Source: Actinomycetospora endophytica
GTDB taxonomy: Bacteria; Actinomycetota; Actinomycetes; Mycobacteriales; Pseudonocardiaceae
Direction: 5' to 3'
Assembly: GCF_021026375.1 (NCBI RefSeq)
Contig: NZ_JAJNDB010000001.1
Location: forward strand, 1,240,001-1,304,000
DNA: 64,000 bases
Positions 50,524 to 62,900 of the stretch are shown one piece after another (the first letter of the stretch is position 1; the number at the start of each line of letters is the position of its first letter). The notes under the pieces were generated by a model. The model was not told the origin of the DNA. It did not search any database and saw nothing but the letters and a program-made list of their open reading frames with translations. The translations under genes were made by a program, and so were the position numbers.

Positions 50524-51164
50524 CGGTGCGGGTCATGGTGGTCGACGACCACCCGATGTGGCGCGAGGGCGTGGCGCGCGACCTCGGCGAGCGGGGCCTC
50601 GACGTCGTGGCCACCGCGGGCGACGGGGCCGCCGCGGCCCGGATCGCGCCGGCGGTGCGGCCGGACGTGGTGGTGATGGACCTGCAGATGCCGCACCTGG
50701 ACGGGGCGGGGGCGACGGCGGCGATCCTCGAGGTGCTGCCGGACACCCGGGTGCTGGTGCTCTCCGCCAGCGCCGAGCAGGGCGACGTCCTGGGCGCCGT
50801 GCGGGCCGGGGCGGCCGGATACCTGGTGAAGTCGGCCCAGGTGTCCGAGCTCGTCGACGCGGTCGAGCGGACCGCCGCGGGGCAGGCGGTGTTCGGGCCG
50901 GAGCTCGCCGGGCTGGTGCTCGGGGAGTTCCGGCGCCGCGAGCGGGAGGGAGGGACGGGCGGGCCCGAGCTCACCGCCCGCGAGACCGAGGTGCTCCGCT
51001 TCGTCGCGAAGGGGATGACCGCGCGGCGGATCGCCGACCGGCTCGGGCTCTCCCACCGCACCGTCGAGAACCACGTGCAGAACGTGCTGCGGAAGCTGCA
51101 GCTCGCCAACCGGGTGGAGCTGACCCGGTACGCCATCGAGCAGGGGCTCGACGCGGACACCTAG
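50520..51164 (+). CDS. LuxR/NarL-type response regulator
   Basis: A 214-residue regulator. The receiver domain has the acidic pair DD at 9-10, phospho-acceptor Asp54 in VVMDLQMP, and Lys near 105 in GYLVKSA. A LuxR helix-turn-helix covers about 150-205 (LTARETEVLRFVAKGMTARRIADRLGLSHRTVENHVQN, in part). GTG 50520 overlaps the kinase stop. Its own stop shares CTAG with the stop of the opposing gene. Confidence 0.93.
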   Translation: MTVRVMVVDDHPMWREGVARDLGERGLDVVATAGDGAAAARIAPAVRPDVVVMDLQMPHLDGAGATAAILEVLPDTRVLVLSASAEQGDVLGAVRAGAAGYLVKSAQVSELVDAVERTAAGQAVFGPELAGLVLGEFRRREREGGTGGPELTARETEVLRFVAKGMTARRIADRLGLSHRTVENHVQNVLRKLQLANRVELTRYAIEQGLDADT

Positions 51165-51967
51165 TTGAGGTGCGCCCGCCACGCCCGGGCATGACGCGCC
51201 AGCCGGGCGGCGTTGCGGGGGAGCCGCTCCGACCAGTCGTCGAGCATCCGGGCCGCCGCGAGATAGTCGCCTCGGCGGCCCCGGGTGGCGGCCAGCTCCA
51301 CGACCTCGTCGGCCCCGACCCCGGGCAGCAGCAGCCGCGCCTCGAGCACCCAGCGCAGCTCCGGGACCCGGCCCGCGGCGCGGTGGATCACCCGCAGGTT
51401 GGTGAGCATCCGGACGAGCACCGCGTGCACCGACACCGGGGACAGCAGGGCGGGGTGGAAGGCCACCTCGCGGCCGGCCCCGGTCGCGGCGCGGAAGAGC
51501 GCCTCGCACTCGTCGAGGTCGAGCAGGTCGCCGGTGAAGGGGTCGAGGTACCACCCGGAATCGCGCGGGTGGACCAGGAAGTGGCCCGGCATCCCGACCG
51601 GTTCCAGCTCGATCCCGGCCCGGCGGCCGACCTCGAGCACGACGACGGCGAGGGTGATCGGGATGCCGCGGCGCCGGGCGAGCACCTCGACCAGCGAGGA
51701 GTTCCGCGGGTCGTAGTAGTCCTCGCGGTCCCCGGCGAACCCCTCCTCGGTGTAGAGCCGCAGGACCAGCCCGTCGACGTCGGTGATCCCCTGCGCGAGC
51801 CGGTCGAGCTCCGCGAGCGCGCCGTCGACGTCGGCCTCCGGTGCCGCGAGGCGGGCGATCTGCAGCGCCGCGGCGTCGAGCGGCGGGTCACCGGCCGCGA
51901 GCAGTTGCTCGAGGCGCGCGAGCGCGTCCGCGACCCCGGGCGGAGGCGTGCCGGGCTCGACGTCCAT
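51161..51967 (-). CDS. SirB1-family (transglutaminase-like/TPR) protein
   Basis: A 268-residue cytoplasmic protein. The transglutaminase-like core YYDPRNSSLVEVLARRRGIPITLAVVVLEVGRRAG, then GMPGHFLV, then YLDPFTGDLL is the SirB1 signature, but the family lacks a proven catalytic cysteine. A TPR-like helical C-terminus follows. Function unknown. Its TAG stop overlaps the regulator's TAG within one CTAG. Confidence 0.85.
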   Translation of the reverse strand: MDVEPGTPPPGVADALARLEQLLAAGDPPLDAAALQIARLAAPEADVDGALAELDRLAQGITDVDGLVLRLYTEEGFAGDREDYYDPRNSSLVEVLARRRGIPITLAVVVLEVGRRAGIELEPVGMPGHFLVHPRDSGWYLDPFTGDLLDLDECEALFRAATGAGREVAFHPALLSPVSVHAVLVRMLTNLRVIHRAAGRVPELRWVLEARLLLPGVGADEVVELAATRGRRGDYLAAARMLDDWSERLPRNAARLARHARAWRAHLN

Positions 51968-52017
51968 CCGCCGTATGGTGCCGTGCTTCGCGCTCGCGCG
52001 CTCGTGCGTGCCGAAGG

Positions 52018-53580
52018 TCACCCGGCGACGGCGCCGGTCGCTCCGTCGACGCGCAGAACCCCGTGCTCGAACTGCTGCGCGCGCCCGCCGTCGACGGCGT
52101 GCTCGTCGCCCGTCGGCAGCCCGAGCGACGAGCGCTCCGCGCCGCGGGCCCGCCAGGCGTCGAGGATCGGCCCGGACACCTCGTGCGCGCCGGTGGCCGC
52201 GGACGAGTAGATCGAGCCGTGCTGGAAGTCGGTGAACCGCGCGCGGCCGTCCGCGGTCGGTTGTTCCACCCGATCGGGCTGACCGAGGTCCGGATGCGCC
52301 GCCCACGCCGAGCGGACGTCGGTGCCCGCCGCGGCGATCAGCTTGGCGGTCTCGGTCCGGATGGTGTCCATCGCCGCGTACCCGGCGTTGCCGGGGCACT
52401 CGGTGTTCCCGACGTCGCGGTGGGCGAACAGGGCGTCGACGGTCGCCGGCTGCCCCTTGGCGAACTTCGAGGTGCCGCCGCCGGCCGAGGTCAGGGTGAT
52501 CTGCTGGGCCGGGTCGCGGTACATCCCGCCGAGCTTCCAGGCCGCCAGGCGCTCCACCGAGGTCAGCTCGGCCGGCGTCGGCGGGGTGTCGGTCAGCGTG
52601 CCCATCATCGCGATGCCGAAGGTCTCCTGGTTGAAGCCGCCGGCGTGGGCGGCGACGACCGGCCGGTCCATGCCGCCCGCGCGACCCTCGAAGATCGTCC
52701 CGTACTTGTCGACCAGGGCGTTGTAGCCGATGTCGCCCCAGCCGTTCTGCTTCGAGTGGTACGCGTAGATCCCCCGCACGATGGCCGCCGACTGCTCGGG
52801 CGTGTAGTCGTTCGACTCGGCGGTGTGGTGGATCGTCACCGCCTTCGTGGTGTCGGCGTACTCCGGCGGCCAGGTCATCAGCGCCGGGTCGGCGCCCCAC
52901 TGCGCGCGGGTGACGTAGGCCGGGGCGGGCGGCGCGCCGGCCCGCGACGCGTCGCGCTCCCGGGCGCGGGCGCCGATCGCGGAGTCGTTGGCCGAGGTGC
53001 CGGGGTCGATGCGCTGCACGGTGAGCCCCTGGGTCATCGGCCGGCCGTCGCGGGTGGCCCGCACCTCGACCTGGGTGCGGTCGCCGACCCACACCGGGTC
53101 CGTCCCGCCGCCCGGGGCCGCCTTCGCGGGCGCGTCGTCACGCTCGTTCGCGTTGGAGTCCAGCGGCAGCCACGTGCCCCAACGCCCGGTGGCGTCGGTG
53201 GAGCGCAGCGCGAGGGACTCCGGCGTCGCCCCGGTCCAGGTCACGGCCACGAGCTGCAGGGGGCCGGTCGAGCGCGCCACCTGCGTCCCGTCGCCGTCCC
53301 GGGCCTGCGGCGCCAGCGGGAGCGCGCTGATCGAGGGAGCGGACGGGTCGGCCGGTGGCAGCGTCGCCGCCGGCAGGGAGGTCACCGCGCGGGCGGAGTC
53401 GGGAGCCGCGGCGTCCTCCGGGCCCGCGACCGCGGCCGGAGCGAGCGCGGCCGCCAGCACGAGCGCACCGAGACCGAGGACCAGGCGCCCACGACGGGGG
53501 CGGCGCCCGCCGCCGTCGTCGTGACCCGGCCCCCCGCGACCGTTCCGCCCCGCCCCGGAAGTCGACCACCGCGACGCCAT
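52018..53580 (-). CDS. secreted N-acetylmuramoyl-L-alanine amidase/PGRP-like protein with LGFP repeats
   Basis: A 520-residue exported protein. A basic N-terminus and hydrophobic segment at about 38-53 with AVAG form the signal peptide. A strand-rich domain follows, then the amidase_2/PGRP domain from about 235. Zinc ligands are visible in TIHHTAESN and in AHRDVGNTECPG, with HAGGFN between them. LGFP-type repeats end it (SSLGLPTGDEHAV near 490). It should cut the bond between muramic acid and the stem peptide in the cell wall. ATG 53580 has GGAGGGG upstream. Confidence 0.88.
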   Translation of the reverse strand: MASRWSTSGAGRNGRGGPGHDDGGGRRPRRGRLVLGLGALVLAAALAPAAVAGPEDAAAPDSARAVTSLPAATLPPADPSAPSISALPLAPQARDGDGTQVARSTGPLQLVAVTWTGATPESLALRSTDATGRWGTWLPLDSNANERDDAPAKAAPGGGTDPVWVGDRTQVEVRATRDGRPMTQGLTVQRIDPGTSANDSAIGARARERDASRAGAPPAPAYVTRAQWGADPALMTWPPEYADTTKAVTIHHTAESNDYTPEQSAAIVRGIYAYHSKQNGWGDIGYNALVDKYGTIFEGRAGGMDRPVVAAHAGGFNQETFGIAMMGTLTDTPPTPAELTSVERLAAWKLGGMYRDPAQQITLTSAGGGTSKFAKGQPATVDALFAHRDVGNTECPGNAGYAAMDTIRTETAKLIAAAGTDVRSAWAAHPDLGQPDRVEQPTADGRARFTDFQHGSIYSSAATGAHEVSGPILDAWRARGAERSSLGLPTGDEHAVDGGRAQQFEHGVLRVDGATGAVAG

Positions 53581-53660
53581 GTGCCCCTCCAGCTCCACCG
53601 TCACCCGCAGGCGACGATGACACCCACATGCGCATCATCTACACCACGACGCACCATGGA

Positions 53661-54320
53661 TCACTCGAACGGGGTCGGTGGGCGGCGTGCCCAGAAGGTC
53701 ACGTCCGCGTAGGTCGCGACCGATCGGGCGGCGATCCCGTCGGCGCCCGCCCCGATGGGCCCGGCGACGACGGGGATGAGCTTGGTCAGGTTGAGCACGC
53801 CACGGCGCCCGGCGCGGCTGGTGAGCCGGAAGCCGATGCGACGGTCCAGCTGCTCGCGGACCTCGGTCGGGAGCCGTCGCAGCCCGGCCAGCAACGAGAC
53901 CTCCTGCAGGTCGATCCCGGTGCGCTCGGCCAGCTCGGACCCGTCCGCGCCGAGCACGCAGAGCAGGACGGCGGTGCGGACGACGGGGTCGGCGGGGTCG
54001 TGCCCGCGCAGCATCGCGACCGCGGCGGCCAGCCGGGTGCAGACCAGGTAGAGGCCGGTGACGCCGGCCGGGGCGGTGACGACCATCGTGGCGGCGCCGC
54101 CGAGGCTGGTCAGCAGCCCGGAGCTCGCCGCGAGGCGGACATGGGTCCCGATGAGGCGGCGGACCGCGACCTCGACGTCGCCGCCCGCGTCGGTGAGGTG
54201 GTCCTCGGCGACGCGGCGCGCGGAGTTCCACGGCCCGGTGCCGCCGATCCCGCGGCGCACCAGCTCGCCGACGAGCCGGTCACCGGCCCAGGACGACTCC
54301 ACCGCGCCACCGTCCGACAC
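53661..54320 (-). CDS. EcsC-family protein
   Basis: A 219-residue protein with the EcsC pattern: a helical start (DRLVGELVRRGIGG), amphipathic central segments rich in Ala and Gly (GLLTSLGGAATMVVTAPAGVTGLYLVCTRLAAAVAML), and a repeated hydrophobic end (LTKLIPVVAGPIGAGADGIAARSVATYA). EcsC domains are named from B. subtilis but have no assigned activity. GTG 54320. Confidence 0.75.
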   Translation of the reverse strand: MSDGGAVESSWAGDRLVGELVRRGIGGTGPWNSARRVAEDHLTDAGGDVEVAVRRLIGTHVRLAASSGLLTSLGGAATMVVTAPAGVTGLYLVCTRLAAAVAMLRGHDPADPVVRTAVLLCVLGADGSELAERTGIDLQEVSLLAGLRRLPTEVREQLDRRIGFRLTSRAGRRGVLNLTKLIPVVAGPIGAGADGIAARSVATYADVTFWARRPPTPFE

Positions 54321-54377
54321 CGCCCCACCCTGTCACGCCGCCGACCGCCCTCGGGTGATCCGACGACGGCCGCAGGG

Positions 54378-55034
54378 TCAGTCCGGCGGGGTGGCGAGCA
54401 GGTCGAGGGCGGCGCCCAGGTCACCGGCCCAGGGCTCGGCGTGATCCCGGGCCGCTGCGCGCTCCAGGCGCTCGCGTTGCGGCCGGTCGCGCGCCCAGTC
54501 CAGCACCTCCGGGTCCACCCGCGCGCCGTAGTGCGCGTCGATGATCAGTTCGGCGAGGTGGTGGTCGGCGCTCGCGGTGTCCTTGTACTCCCAGATGCCG
54601 AGCAGGCGCCCGACGCCGTCGCCGAGACCGGAGGCGTCGTCGAGGAACGACGCGGCCGTGGCGACCGGCAGCACGGCCACCGGGCCGGGATGCCGGTCGA
54701 GGAGGGCGACCCAGAGCGTGTCGACGAAGTCCCGCACGGCGGCCCGCTCGGAGGTCGTCCACCGGTGCCAGAAGGCGGCGATGCGCGAGAGCACGGAGCG
54801 CAGGTCGACCCGGTCGTCGGTGACGACCGCGCGCAGCAGCCACGGGGTGAGGGCGCGCACGTCGTCGGGGGCACCGATGGTCTCGCCGAGCCCGAGGGCC
54901 AGCGCGAGCGGATCGGCCTCGGCGACCACGACGGGGCTCTGGCGGGGGGTGAGGCTCTCCAGGACATCGCGGGCCTGATGGGCGACGAAGGCGGCCTCCA
55001 CCTGCCACAACGCCGACGCCACCTCCGCTTCCAC
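54378..55034 (-). CDS. hypothetical protein, helical, unknown
   Basis: A 218-residue soluble, Ala/Leu/Asp-rich helical protein without signal or membrane segment. Recognisable text such as RIAAFWHRWTTSERAAVRDFVDTLW and LLGIWEYKDTASADHHLAELI does not match a family I know. GTG 55034 follows a TTGTCA/CACAAT promoter-like stretch. Divergent from the carboxylesterase gene. Confidence 0.65.
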   Translation of the reverse strand: MEAEVASALWQVEAAFVAHQARDVLESLTPRQSPVVVAEADPLALALGLGETIGAPDDVRALTPWLLRAVVTDDRVDLRSVLSRIAAFWHRWTTSERAAVRDFVDTLWVALLDRHPGPVAVLPVATAASFLDDASGLGDGVGRLLGIWEYKDTASADHHLAELIIDAHYGARVDPEVLDWARDRPQRERLERAAARDHAEPWAGDLGAALDLLATPPD

Positions 55035-55220
55035 GGCGCGATTGTGTGCGCTGACAAGGGGACACGCGCCACTGATCGGGCGTCTTCTACTCGATGGTGT
55101 CACTCTTCGTGTTCTCGCGTACGGCCGGGCGGGGAATGGCGTCGCGCCCGGTCGGAGGGCCCGGACACCGCCGTCAGGAGCGCCACTCCGACGGGCGTGG
55201 AGGTCGGGTCCGGGAGCACA

Positions 55221-56795
55221 GTGAGGAACGTGGACGGGAGCCGAACGGACGAGAGCACGGGCACGGACATCAGGACGACGGCCGGGATCCTGCGCGGGCA
55301 CGCGGGCCGCGGCGTGAACGTCTGGCGCGGGATCCGCTACGCGGCGCCGCCCGTCGGGCCCCGCCGGCTCCGCGCCCCCGAGCCCCCGGAGCCCTGGGAG
55401 GGCGTGCGGGACGCGGTGCGGTTCGGGCCCGTGCCGCCCCAGGAGCGCGTCGGTGAGTTCGTCGGCGCGGGCAGACACACCCCGATGGACGAGGACTGCC
55501 TGACGCTGAACGTCGTCGCGCCCTCGACGCCGGCCGAGCGCCCGCGCCCGGTGATGGTGTGGTTCTACGGCGGGGCGTTCGTCCTCGGGGCCTCGTCGGC
55601 CCCCACCTACCGCGGGCACGACCTCGCCCGCGGCGGGGACGTCGTGTACGTCAGCGTCAACTACCGGCTCGGGGCGCTCGGGTACCTCGACTTCTCTGCG
55701 TTCTCCACGCCCGAGCGGACCTTCGAGTCCAACCTGGGCCTGCGCGACCAGATCGCGGCGCTGCGCTGGGTGCAGGACAACATCGCGGCGTTCGGCGGCG
55801 ACCCCGACAACGTCACGATCTTCGGGGAGTCGGCCGGCGCGATCTCGGTGACCACGCTGATGACGGTTCCGGCCGCGCGGGGCCTCTTCCACCGCGCCAT
55901 CGCGGAGAGCTCCGCGCCCGGGCTCGCGTGGTCCACCGAACGCGCGGGCGGCTGGGCCCGCCAGTACGTCCGGACGCTGGCGGGCGTGAACGGCGTCCCG
56001 GTGCCTGGCGTCGACCGCGAGCCCCTGCCCGCGGCCACGGCGGCGCGGCTGCTCGAGGCCGCCTCGACCGAGGACCTCCTCGCCGCCTCCCGTCGGATGC
56101 GCCACGCCGCCGACGACACGCCGGGCGTCCTGCTCACCGCCCCGACCGTCGACGACGACCTCCTGCCCGAGGCCCCGCTGGACGCGTTCGCGGCGGGGCG
56201 CAGCCACCCGGTCCCGCTGATCATCGGCACCAACGACACCGAGGGGCGGCTCTTCGAGCTGCCCGGTCTGCGGCTGGACCTGCTCGTGTCCGACGACCGC
56301 GCCGACGCGCTCTTCGCCGCGACCCAGCCCGAGCTGGGCGAGCAGGTCCTCGCGGCCTACCGGAACACCGCCCACCGCAAGGACCTCGGCGGCGACTACA
56401 TGTTCTGGTACCCGTCGGTGCAGGTCATGGAGGCGCACGCGGCCGCGGGCCACCCCGTGTACGCGTACCGCTTCGACCTCGCCCCGCGGCTGCTGCGCCT
56501 GCTCGGGCTGCGCGCCACGCACGGCACCGAGATCTATCCGGTGTTCGGGCTCGCCGACACCCGCGCGGGCCGGATCATGACGATGCTGGGCGGCCGGAGG
56601 GGGCTGCGCGGCCTCTCGGCCCGGATGCAGCGCGACTGGACGACCTTCGCCCGCGAGGGGGCGCCGGCCGGCTTCTGGCCGCGGTACACCTCCGACGCGC
56701 GGCTCACCCGGATCCTCGACGAGACCGACCGGATCGAGAGCGATCCGCGCCGGGACCGGCGGCTCGCCTGGCAGGGTTTCCGCGGGTACCGGTGA
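55221..56795 (+). CDS. type-B carboxylesterase
   Basis: A 524-residue alpha/beta hydrolase of the COesterase family. EDCLTLNV and the oxyanion motif VWFYGGAFVLG come first. The nucleophile is in FGESAGAIS near 204, the acidic member near IIGTNDTEGRLF, and the His in ATHGTEIYPVF near 435. No signal peptide, so it is intracellular. GTG 55221 has GGGAG four bases before it. A short hairpin with the GAGCGAAGGG motif follows its stop. Confidence 0.9.
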   Translation: MRNVDGSRTDESTGTDIRTTAGILRGHAGRGVNVWRGIRYAAPPVGPRRLRAPEPPEPWEGVRDAVRFGPVPPQERVGEFVGAGRHTPMDEDCLTLNVVAPSTPAERPRPVMVWFYGGAFVLGASSAPTYRGHDLARGGDVVYVSVNYRLGALGYLDFSAFSTPERTFESNLGLRDQIAALRWVQDNIAAFGGDPDNVTIFGESAGAISVTTLMTVPAARGLFHRAIAESSAPGLAWSTERAGGWARQYVRTLAGVNGVPVPGVDREPLPAATAARLLEAASTEDLLAASRRMRHAADDTPGVLLTAPTVDDDLLPEAPLDAFAAGRSHPVPLIIGTNDTEGRLFELPGLRLDLLVSDDRADALFAATQPELGEQVLAAYRNTAHRKDLGGDYMFWYPSVQVMEAHAAAGHPVYAYRFDLAPRLLRLLGLRATHGTEIYPVFGLADTRAGRIMTMLGGRRGLRGLSARMQRDWTTFAREGAPAGFWPRYTSDARLTRILDETDRIESDPRRDRRLAWQGFRGYR

Positions 56796-56812
56796 CCGCG
56801 TCCCCCGGTTCT

Positions 56813-56833
56813 GAGCGAAGGGCCCCTTCGCTC
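56813..56833 (+). terminator. short GAGCGAAGGG palindrome after the carboxylesterase gene
   Basis: A 21-base palindrome with ten-base arms. Together with the two preceding bases it shares 18 identical bases with the arm of the pckG terminator at 24151-24173. Second member of that terminator-like repeat family. Confidence 0.65.
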
Positions 56834-56899
56834 GAATAGACGGGCGTGGGGCACCCCTGGCCGGAACGTGCCCGGCGCGGTGCTGCGAGGGTGACCGGC

Positions 56900-57637
56900 G
56901 TGGACGACGGACGCGGACGCCCGAGCGCCGACCAGGTGGCCGCCCTGCTGGAGGCCGGCGAGCCCGTCGAGGACGCCGACCTCTCCGGGCTGGATCTGCG
57001 CGAGCTGTTCGACGGCGCCCGCGACCCGGTCCTGCGCCGGTGCTCGGCCGACGAGCCGGACCTGCACGGCGTCGACCTCAGCGGCGCCACGCTCGAGGCC
57101 TGCCAGTTCCCGGGGGCCGACCTGCGGGGCGCGACGCTCGACGGGGCCCACATCCGTGGCGGGACCTGGTCCGGCGCGGTGATCATCGACGCGGACCTCA
57201 CCGACGCCGTCCTCGAGGCCGCCGACCTCTCACGCGCCCGGCTCACCGGCTCGCTGCTCACCGAGACCCGCTTCACCGACTGCCGCATGATCGGCGCCGA
57301 CCTCTCGGGCCTGCGCGGGCTCGCCGTGACCTACCGCCTCGACGGGTCGAACCTCGGGCTGGCGAACCTGCAGGACGTCGTCTGGCGCGGGGTGACGCTG
57401 CGCGGGCTGGACCTCTCCGAAGCAGACCTGCGCGGCGCGGACCTGCGCGACGCCACGCTCGTCGACTGCACGCTGCGCGACGTCGACCTCGCCCACACCC
57501 GGCTGGCCGGCGCCGATCTGCGGGGCGCCGACCTCGGGGAGCTCACCGAGGACGCGCCGCGGACCCTGCGCGGCGCGGTCATCAGCGAGGCGCAGGCCGC
57601 CGACGTGTGCCGGGCGCTCGGGGTCGTCGTCGGGTAG
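56900..57637 (+). CDS. pentapeptide-repeat protein
   Basis: A 245-residue protein. From about residue 55 it is built of A(D/N)LxG-type pentapeptides (GVDLSGATLEACQF, GADLRGATLDGAHI, EADLRGADLRDATL, GADLRGADLGEL), which form a right-handed quadrilateral beta helix. Some such proteins mimic DNA and protect gyrase; many have no known role. GTG 56900 has GAGG nine bases before it. The TAG stop is the left edge of palindromic element copy 3. Confidence 0.87.
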   Translation: MDDGRGRPSADQVAALLEAGEPVEDADLSGLDLRELFDGARDPVLRRCSADEPDLHGVDLSGATLEACQFPGADLRGATLDGAHIRGGTWSGAVIIDADLTDAVLEAADLSRARLTGSLLTETRFTDCRMIGADLSGLRGLAVTYRLDGSNLGLANLQDVVWRGVTLRGLDLSEADLRGADLRDATLVDCTLRDVDLAHTRLAGADLRGADLGELTEDAPRTLRGAVISEAQAADVCRALGVVVG

Positions 57638-57710
57638 GTGCGCCGCGCGCCTGTGAGCACTCATTGACGCCAGGGCATCAATGAGTGCTCACGAGCGCGG
57701 AGCGCACCTA
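57635..57710. repeat. palindromic stop-codon/terminator element, copy 3
   Basis: A 76-base inverted repeat of the family at 5269 and 31251. Core arm GTGAGCActcATTGA pairs with TCAATgagTGCTCAC. The left TAG (57635-57637) is the stop of the pentapeptide gene. The right CTA (57708-57710) is the TAG stop of the minus-strand membrane gene. Confidence 0.85.
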
Positions 57711-57986
57711 GTGGGCCGGAGCCTCGGTCCCGGACTTCGCGGCCTCGGCGGCGCCCCGGCGCATGCGGCCGATCACGTAGAGCGTGATCACCGCGGACAC
57801 GACCATGACGACGGCGAACACGATCCCGAGGATCGGCTCGTCGATCACCGCGAAGAAGACGACCGTGACGAACAGCGACAGAACGGTGCCGATGATGCCG
57901 ATCCCGGCATTCAGCTTGAGCTCGCTCTGCTTCTGCGGCGAGGAGTCGGGCAGCGCCGAGGGATTGCGGGCCTGGGAGGGGTCCAT
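57708..57986 (-). CDS. small two-segment membrane protein, unknown
   Basis: A 92-residue protein with two membrane segments (GIGIIGTVLSLFVTVVFFAVI; ILGIVFAVVMVVSAVITLYVIG) joined by a short acidic loop, a polar N-terminus and a basic tail. ATG 57986 follows a TATCTA box with eight bases between. No family recognised. Confidence 0.75.
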   Translation of the reverse strand: MDPSQARNPSALPDSSPQKQSELKLNAGIGIIGTVLSLFVTVVFFAVIDEPILGIVFAVVMVVSAVITLYVIGRMRRGAAEAAKSGTEAPAH

Positions 57987-58040
57987 GGCTGGAATAGATA
58001 CCCGACCCGGGGGTCCGTAGTCACCGCCCCCCGCCGAACG

Positions 58041-59896
<1,856 letters not shown>

Positions 59897-59900
<4 letters not shown>

Positions 59901-62900
59901 GGGGTCCTCCCGGCGAGCAGGTCGGACAGGGCGACGAGGAGCGCGGGCGGCGGCGACCAGCGGAACACCCCGCAGGTGGTGCCGGCGACGACCGGGGTCT
60001 CCGGCCCGCACATCCCCCGCAGGAACAGGTAGGCGACGCCGCCGAGGTGGGTCTCCGGGTCGTAGCCGGGCAGCCGCCACCGCAGGAACCGGTGCAGCGC
60101 GACCCCGTACAGGAGCGCCTGCAGCGGGTAGTGGGCCCGGATCATCGCGGTGGTCATCTGCGCCGGGCCGTAGTGCGCGCTGGTCAGGGCTTCGGGGACG
60201 CCGCCGTCGGCGGGCAGCGGCCCGAGCCAGTTCGTCTTGTGGTCGACGATGACGAACCGGCCGTCCGGGGCGCGCAGGACGGCGTCGATGCTGCCGGTGA
60301 GATAGCCGCGCAGCACCTGACCGGACAGCGATTCCAGCGCCTCCGGGTAGGCGGCGAGCGGGTCGTCGGGGGGCAGGTGCTCGCGCATCAGCGCCGCCGC
60401 CCGCCCGAGCGTGACCGTCTCCGGTGCCGGCCCGCGGTCGCCGCCCGCCAGCGGCAGCTCGAAGTCCAGCTCGGCGAGCCGGTCGGCGGGCGCGATGTCG
60501 GCGTAGGCCCAGGCCGGCGCCGCGGCGGGCCGGTCGACCGGGGTGCGCGCGACGGGCTCCAGCGCGGCCGCCAGCGCCACCGCGGTCACCCCGGCCAGCG
60601 GACGACGGGCCAGCTGCTCGCCGGCGGCCTCGACGAGGGCGGCCCCGAGGTCGGCGGCGGCGGTGTCGACGGTCTCCAGCACGGAGTGCACGAGCACGCC
60701 GAACGCCGCCCCGAACGGCAGGTCGGCCATCGGCGAGGGCGGCGCCACCGCGTCGGCGACCGGGTCGACCTCGAGGTCGGCCTCGTCGGTGACGGTCGAC
60801 TCCTCGGGCTCCGACGTGGCGGGGTCGGGCACCCCGGCACTGTGCGCGTCGGCGGTCAGCGACGAGTACGACGAACGCCGCCACGCCAGGTCCAGCGCGC
60901 GGTCGAACCGGGCGACGTCGAGGCGGCCGTGGTCGGCGGCCCCCGGCACGTAGGGCAGCGCCTCCCGCGCGGCGACCTGCTCCACCGCCAGGTGCGGGCC
61001 GGCATACGCAGCGAGCTCGGCCCACACCGTGGTGTCGTCGGTGATCGTGACGAACGAGTCGGGTTCGAAGCCCGGTGACCGGTCGCGCGAGCGCAGCACC
61101 CGGTTGAGCGCGGAGAACGCGGTCTGCGACGACGGGGTCCACCACGCGACCACCTGGCCCTGCGCGCGGGTGAGCGCCACGTAGAGCAGCCGCAGGTCCT
61201 CGCCGTCGTCCTCCTCGCGCTGCGCCCGGCAGTGCTCGGCCCACTCGGGGTCGGTGGGGCCCCCGACCGCGCGGATCCGGCGCCCCTGCGCGTCGTGGTG
61301 GAGCACCTCGCGCGGTTCGCCGGGCACCCAGCGGTCCCACCCGAACGGCACGTACACGACGGGGAACTCCAGGCCCTTGCACTTGTGGACGGTGAGGATC
61401 TGCACCGCGTCGGCGTCGGACTCGAGCCGCCGGGTGCGCTCCGGGCGGGCCTCGCCGCGCCGGTTCTCGCTCTCGACGATCCGCAGCCGCAGCCACTCGG
61501 TGAGCGCGACCGCACCGAGGCGCTGCGCGGCCGCCTCGGCGTGCAGCACCTGCCCGACGTGGCGGACGTCGGTGAGCAGCCGCTCCCCGCCGACGACGCC
61601 GAGCACGCGTCGGACCAGGTCGTGGCGCACCGAGGCCACTTCGAGCATCGCGGCCACCCCGCGGTCGCGCAGCACCGCGCCCCAGCGCCGGAGGTCCTCG
61701 CCGACCTCGGCGAGCACCGCGTCGGGGTCGGCGTCCAGGTCGGCCGCCCGCCGCCCGACGAAGCAGGTCAGCGCGGCCGCCCGCACCCGGGTGACCCGGC
61801 CGGGCTGCTCGATCGCCTCGAGCAGCGTCAGCCACTCCCGCGCGGCGTCGGTGGCGAACACGCTCGCCGCGCCCGCGAGGACGGCGGGCACCCCCGCGCC
61901 GGCGAGCGCCTCGCGCACCAGGTCGGCCTGCGCGTTGGTGCGCACCAGGACCGCGACGTCGCCCGGCCCGAGCGGCGCGCCGTCCCAGGTCGAGTTGGCG
62001 GCGAGCAGGGCGCTGACGTCGGCCGTGAGGTCCTCGGCGACCCGTGTCCGGGCCGGTCCGATCTCGGGCAGCCCGGTCCGGAAGTTCGCCCGCAGCCCCT
62101 TGCGCGGCACGACCCGCAGCCGGAACGGGGTCCCGTCGGGCGCCCCGGCCAGGCGCGAGCCCGGGTGGGCCGCCGCGACCGGGTGCACGACGATCCGCTC
62201 GTCGCCCAGCGCGGCGCCCCCGAGCACCGAGTCGAGCGCGGTGAGCAGGCCGGCGTCGCTGCGGTGGTTCGTGGCGAGGGTCGCGCGGGCGCCCGCCGAT
62301 CCGGCCGCGGCGAGGTAGGAGACGACGTCGGCGCCGCGGAAGCCGTAGATCGCCTGCTTCGGGTCGCCGATCACGGTGAGCGTGCAGTGCCCGTGGAACG
62401 CGACCCGCAGGATGTCCCACTGGATCGGGTCGGTGTCCTGGAACTCGTCGACCAGCACGACCCGGTAGCGGGCCCGCAGCCGCCGGCACGCCGCGTCGCC
62501 GAGCCGCGGGTCGACCAGCGCCGCGTGCAGGCGGGTGAGCATGTCGTCGAAGGTGAAGAGCCGCCGCGTGCGCTTGCGCCGGTCGACCTCCTCCCGGACC
62601 GCTGTCGCGAACCGGGACCGGGCGTCGGCCTCCCCACTGGTGACGCCCTTCGCCGGCGCGATGACCGCAGTCGGGTCGGTGACGGCGGCCCGACCGAGCG
62701 CGAGGGCGGTGGCACGGTCGAACGGCGGGGTCGGCGCCTGCTCGGGGGCGTAGGCGCGGACGTAGAAGTCGTCGACGACCTCGGTGACGACGTCGTCGAT
62801 CTGCTCGACGAACCGGGCGTCGGCGTCGGTGTCCCCGGCGACGCCGAGCCCGGCGAGCATGTCCTGACAGAACTGGTGCGTGGTGGCGATCGTCGCCTCG

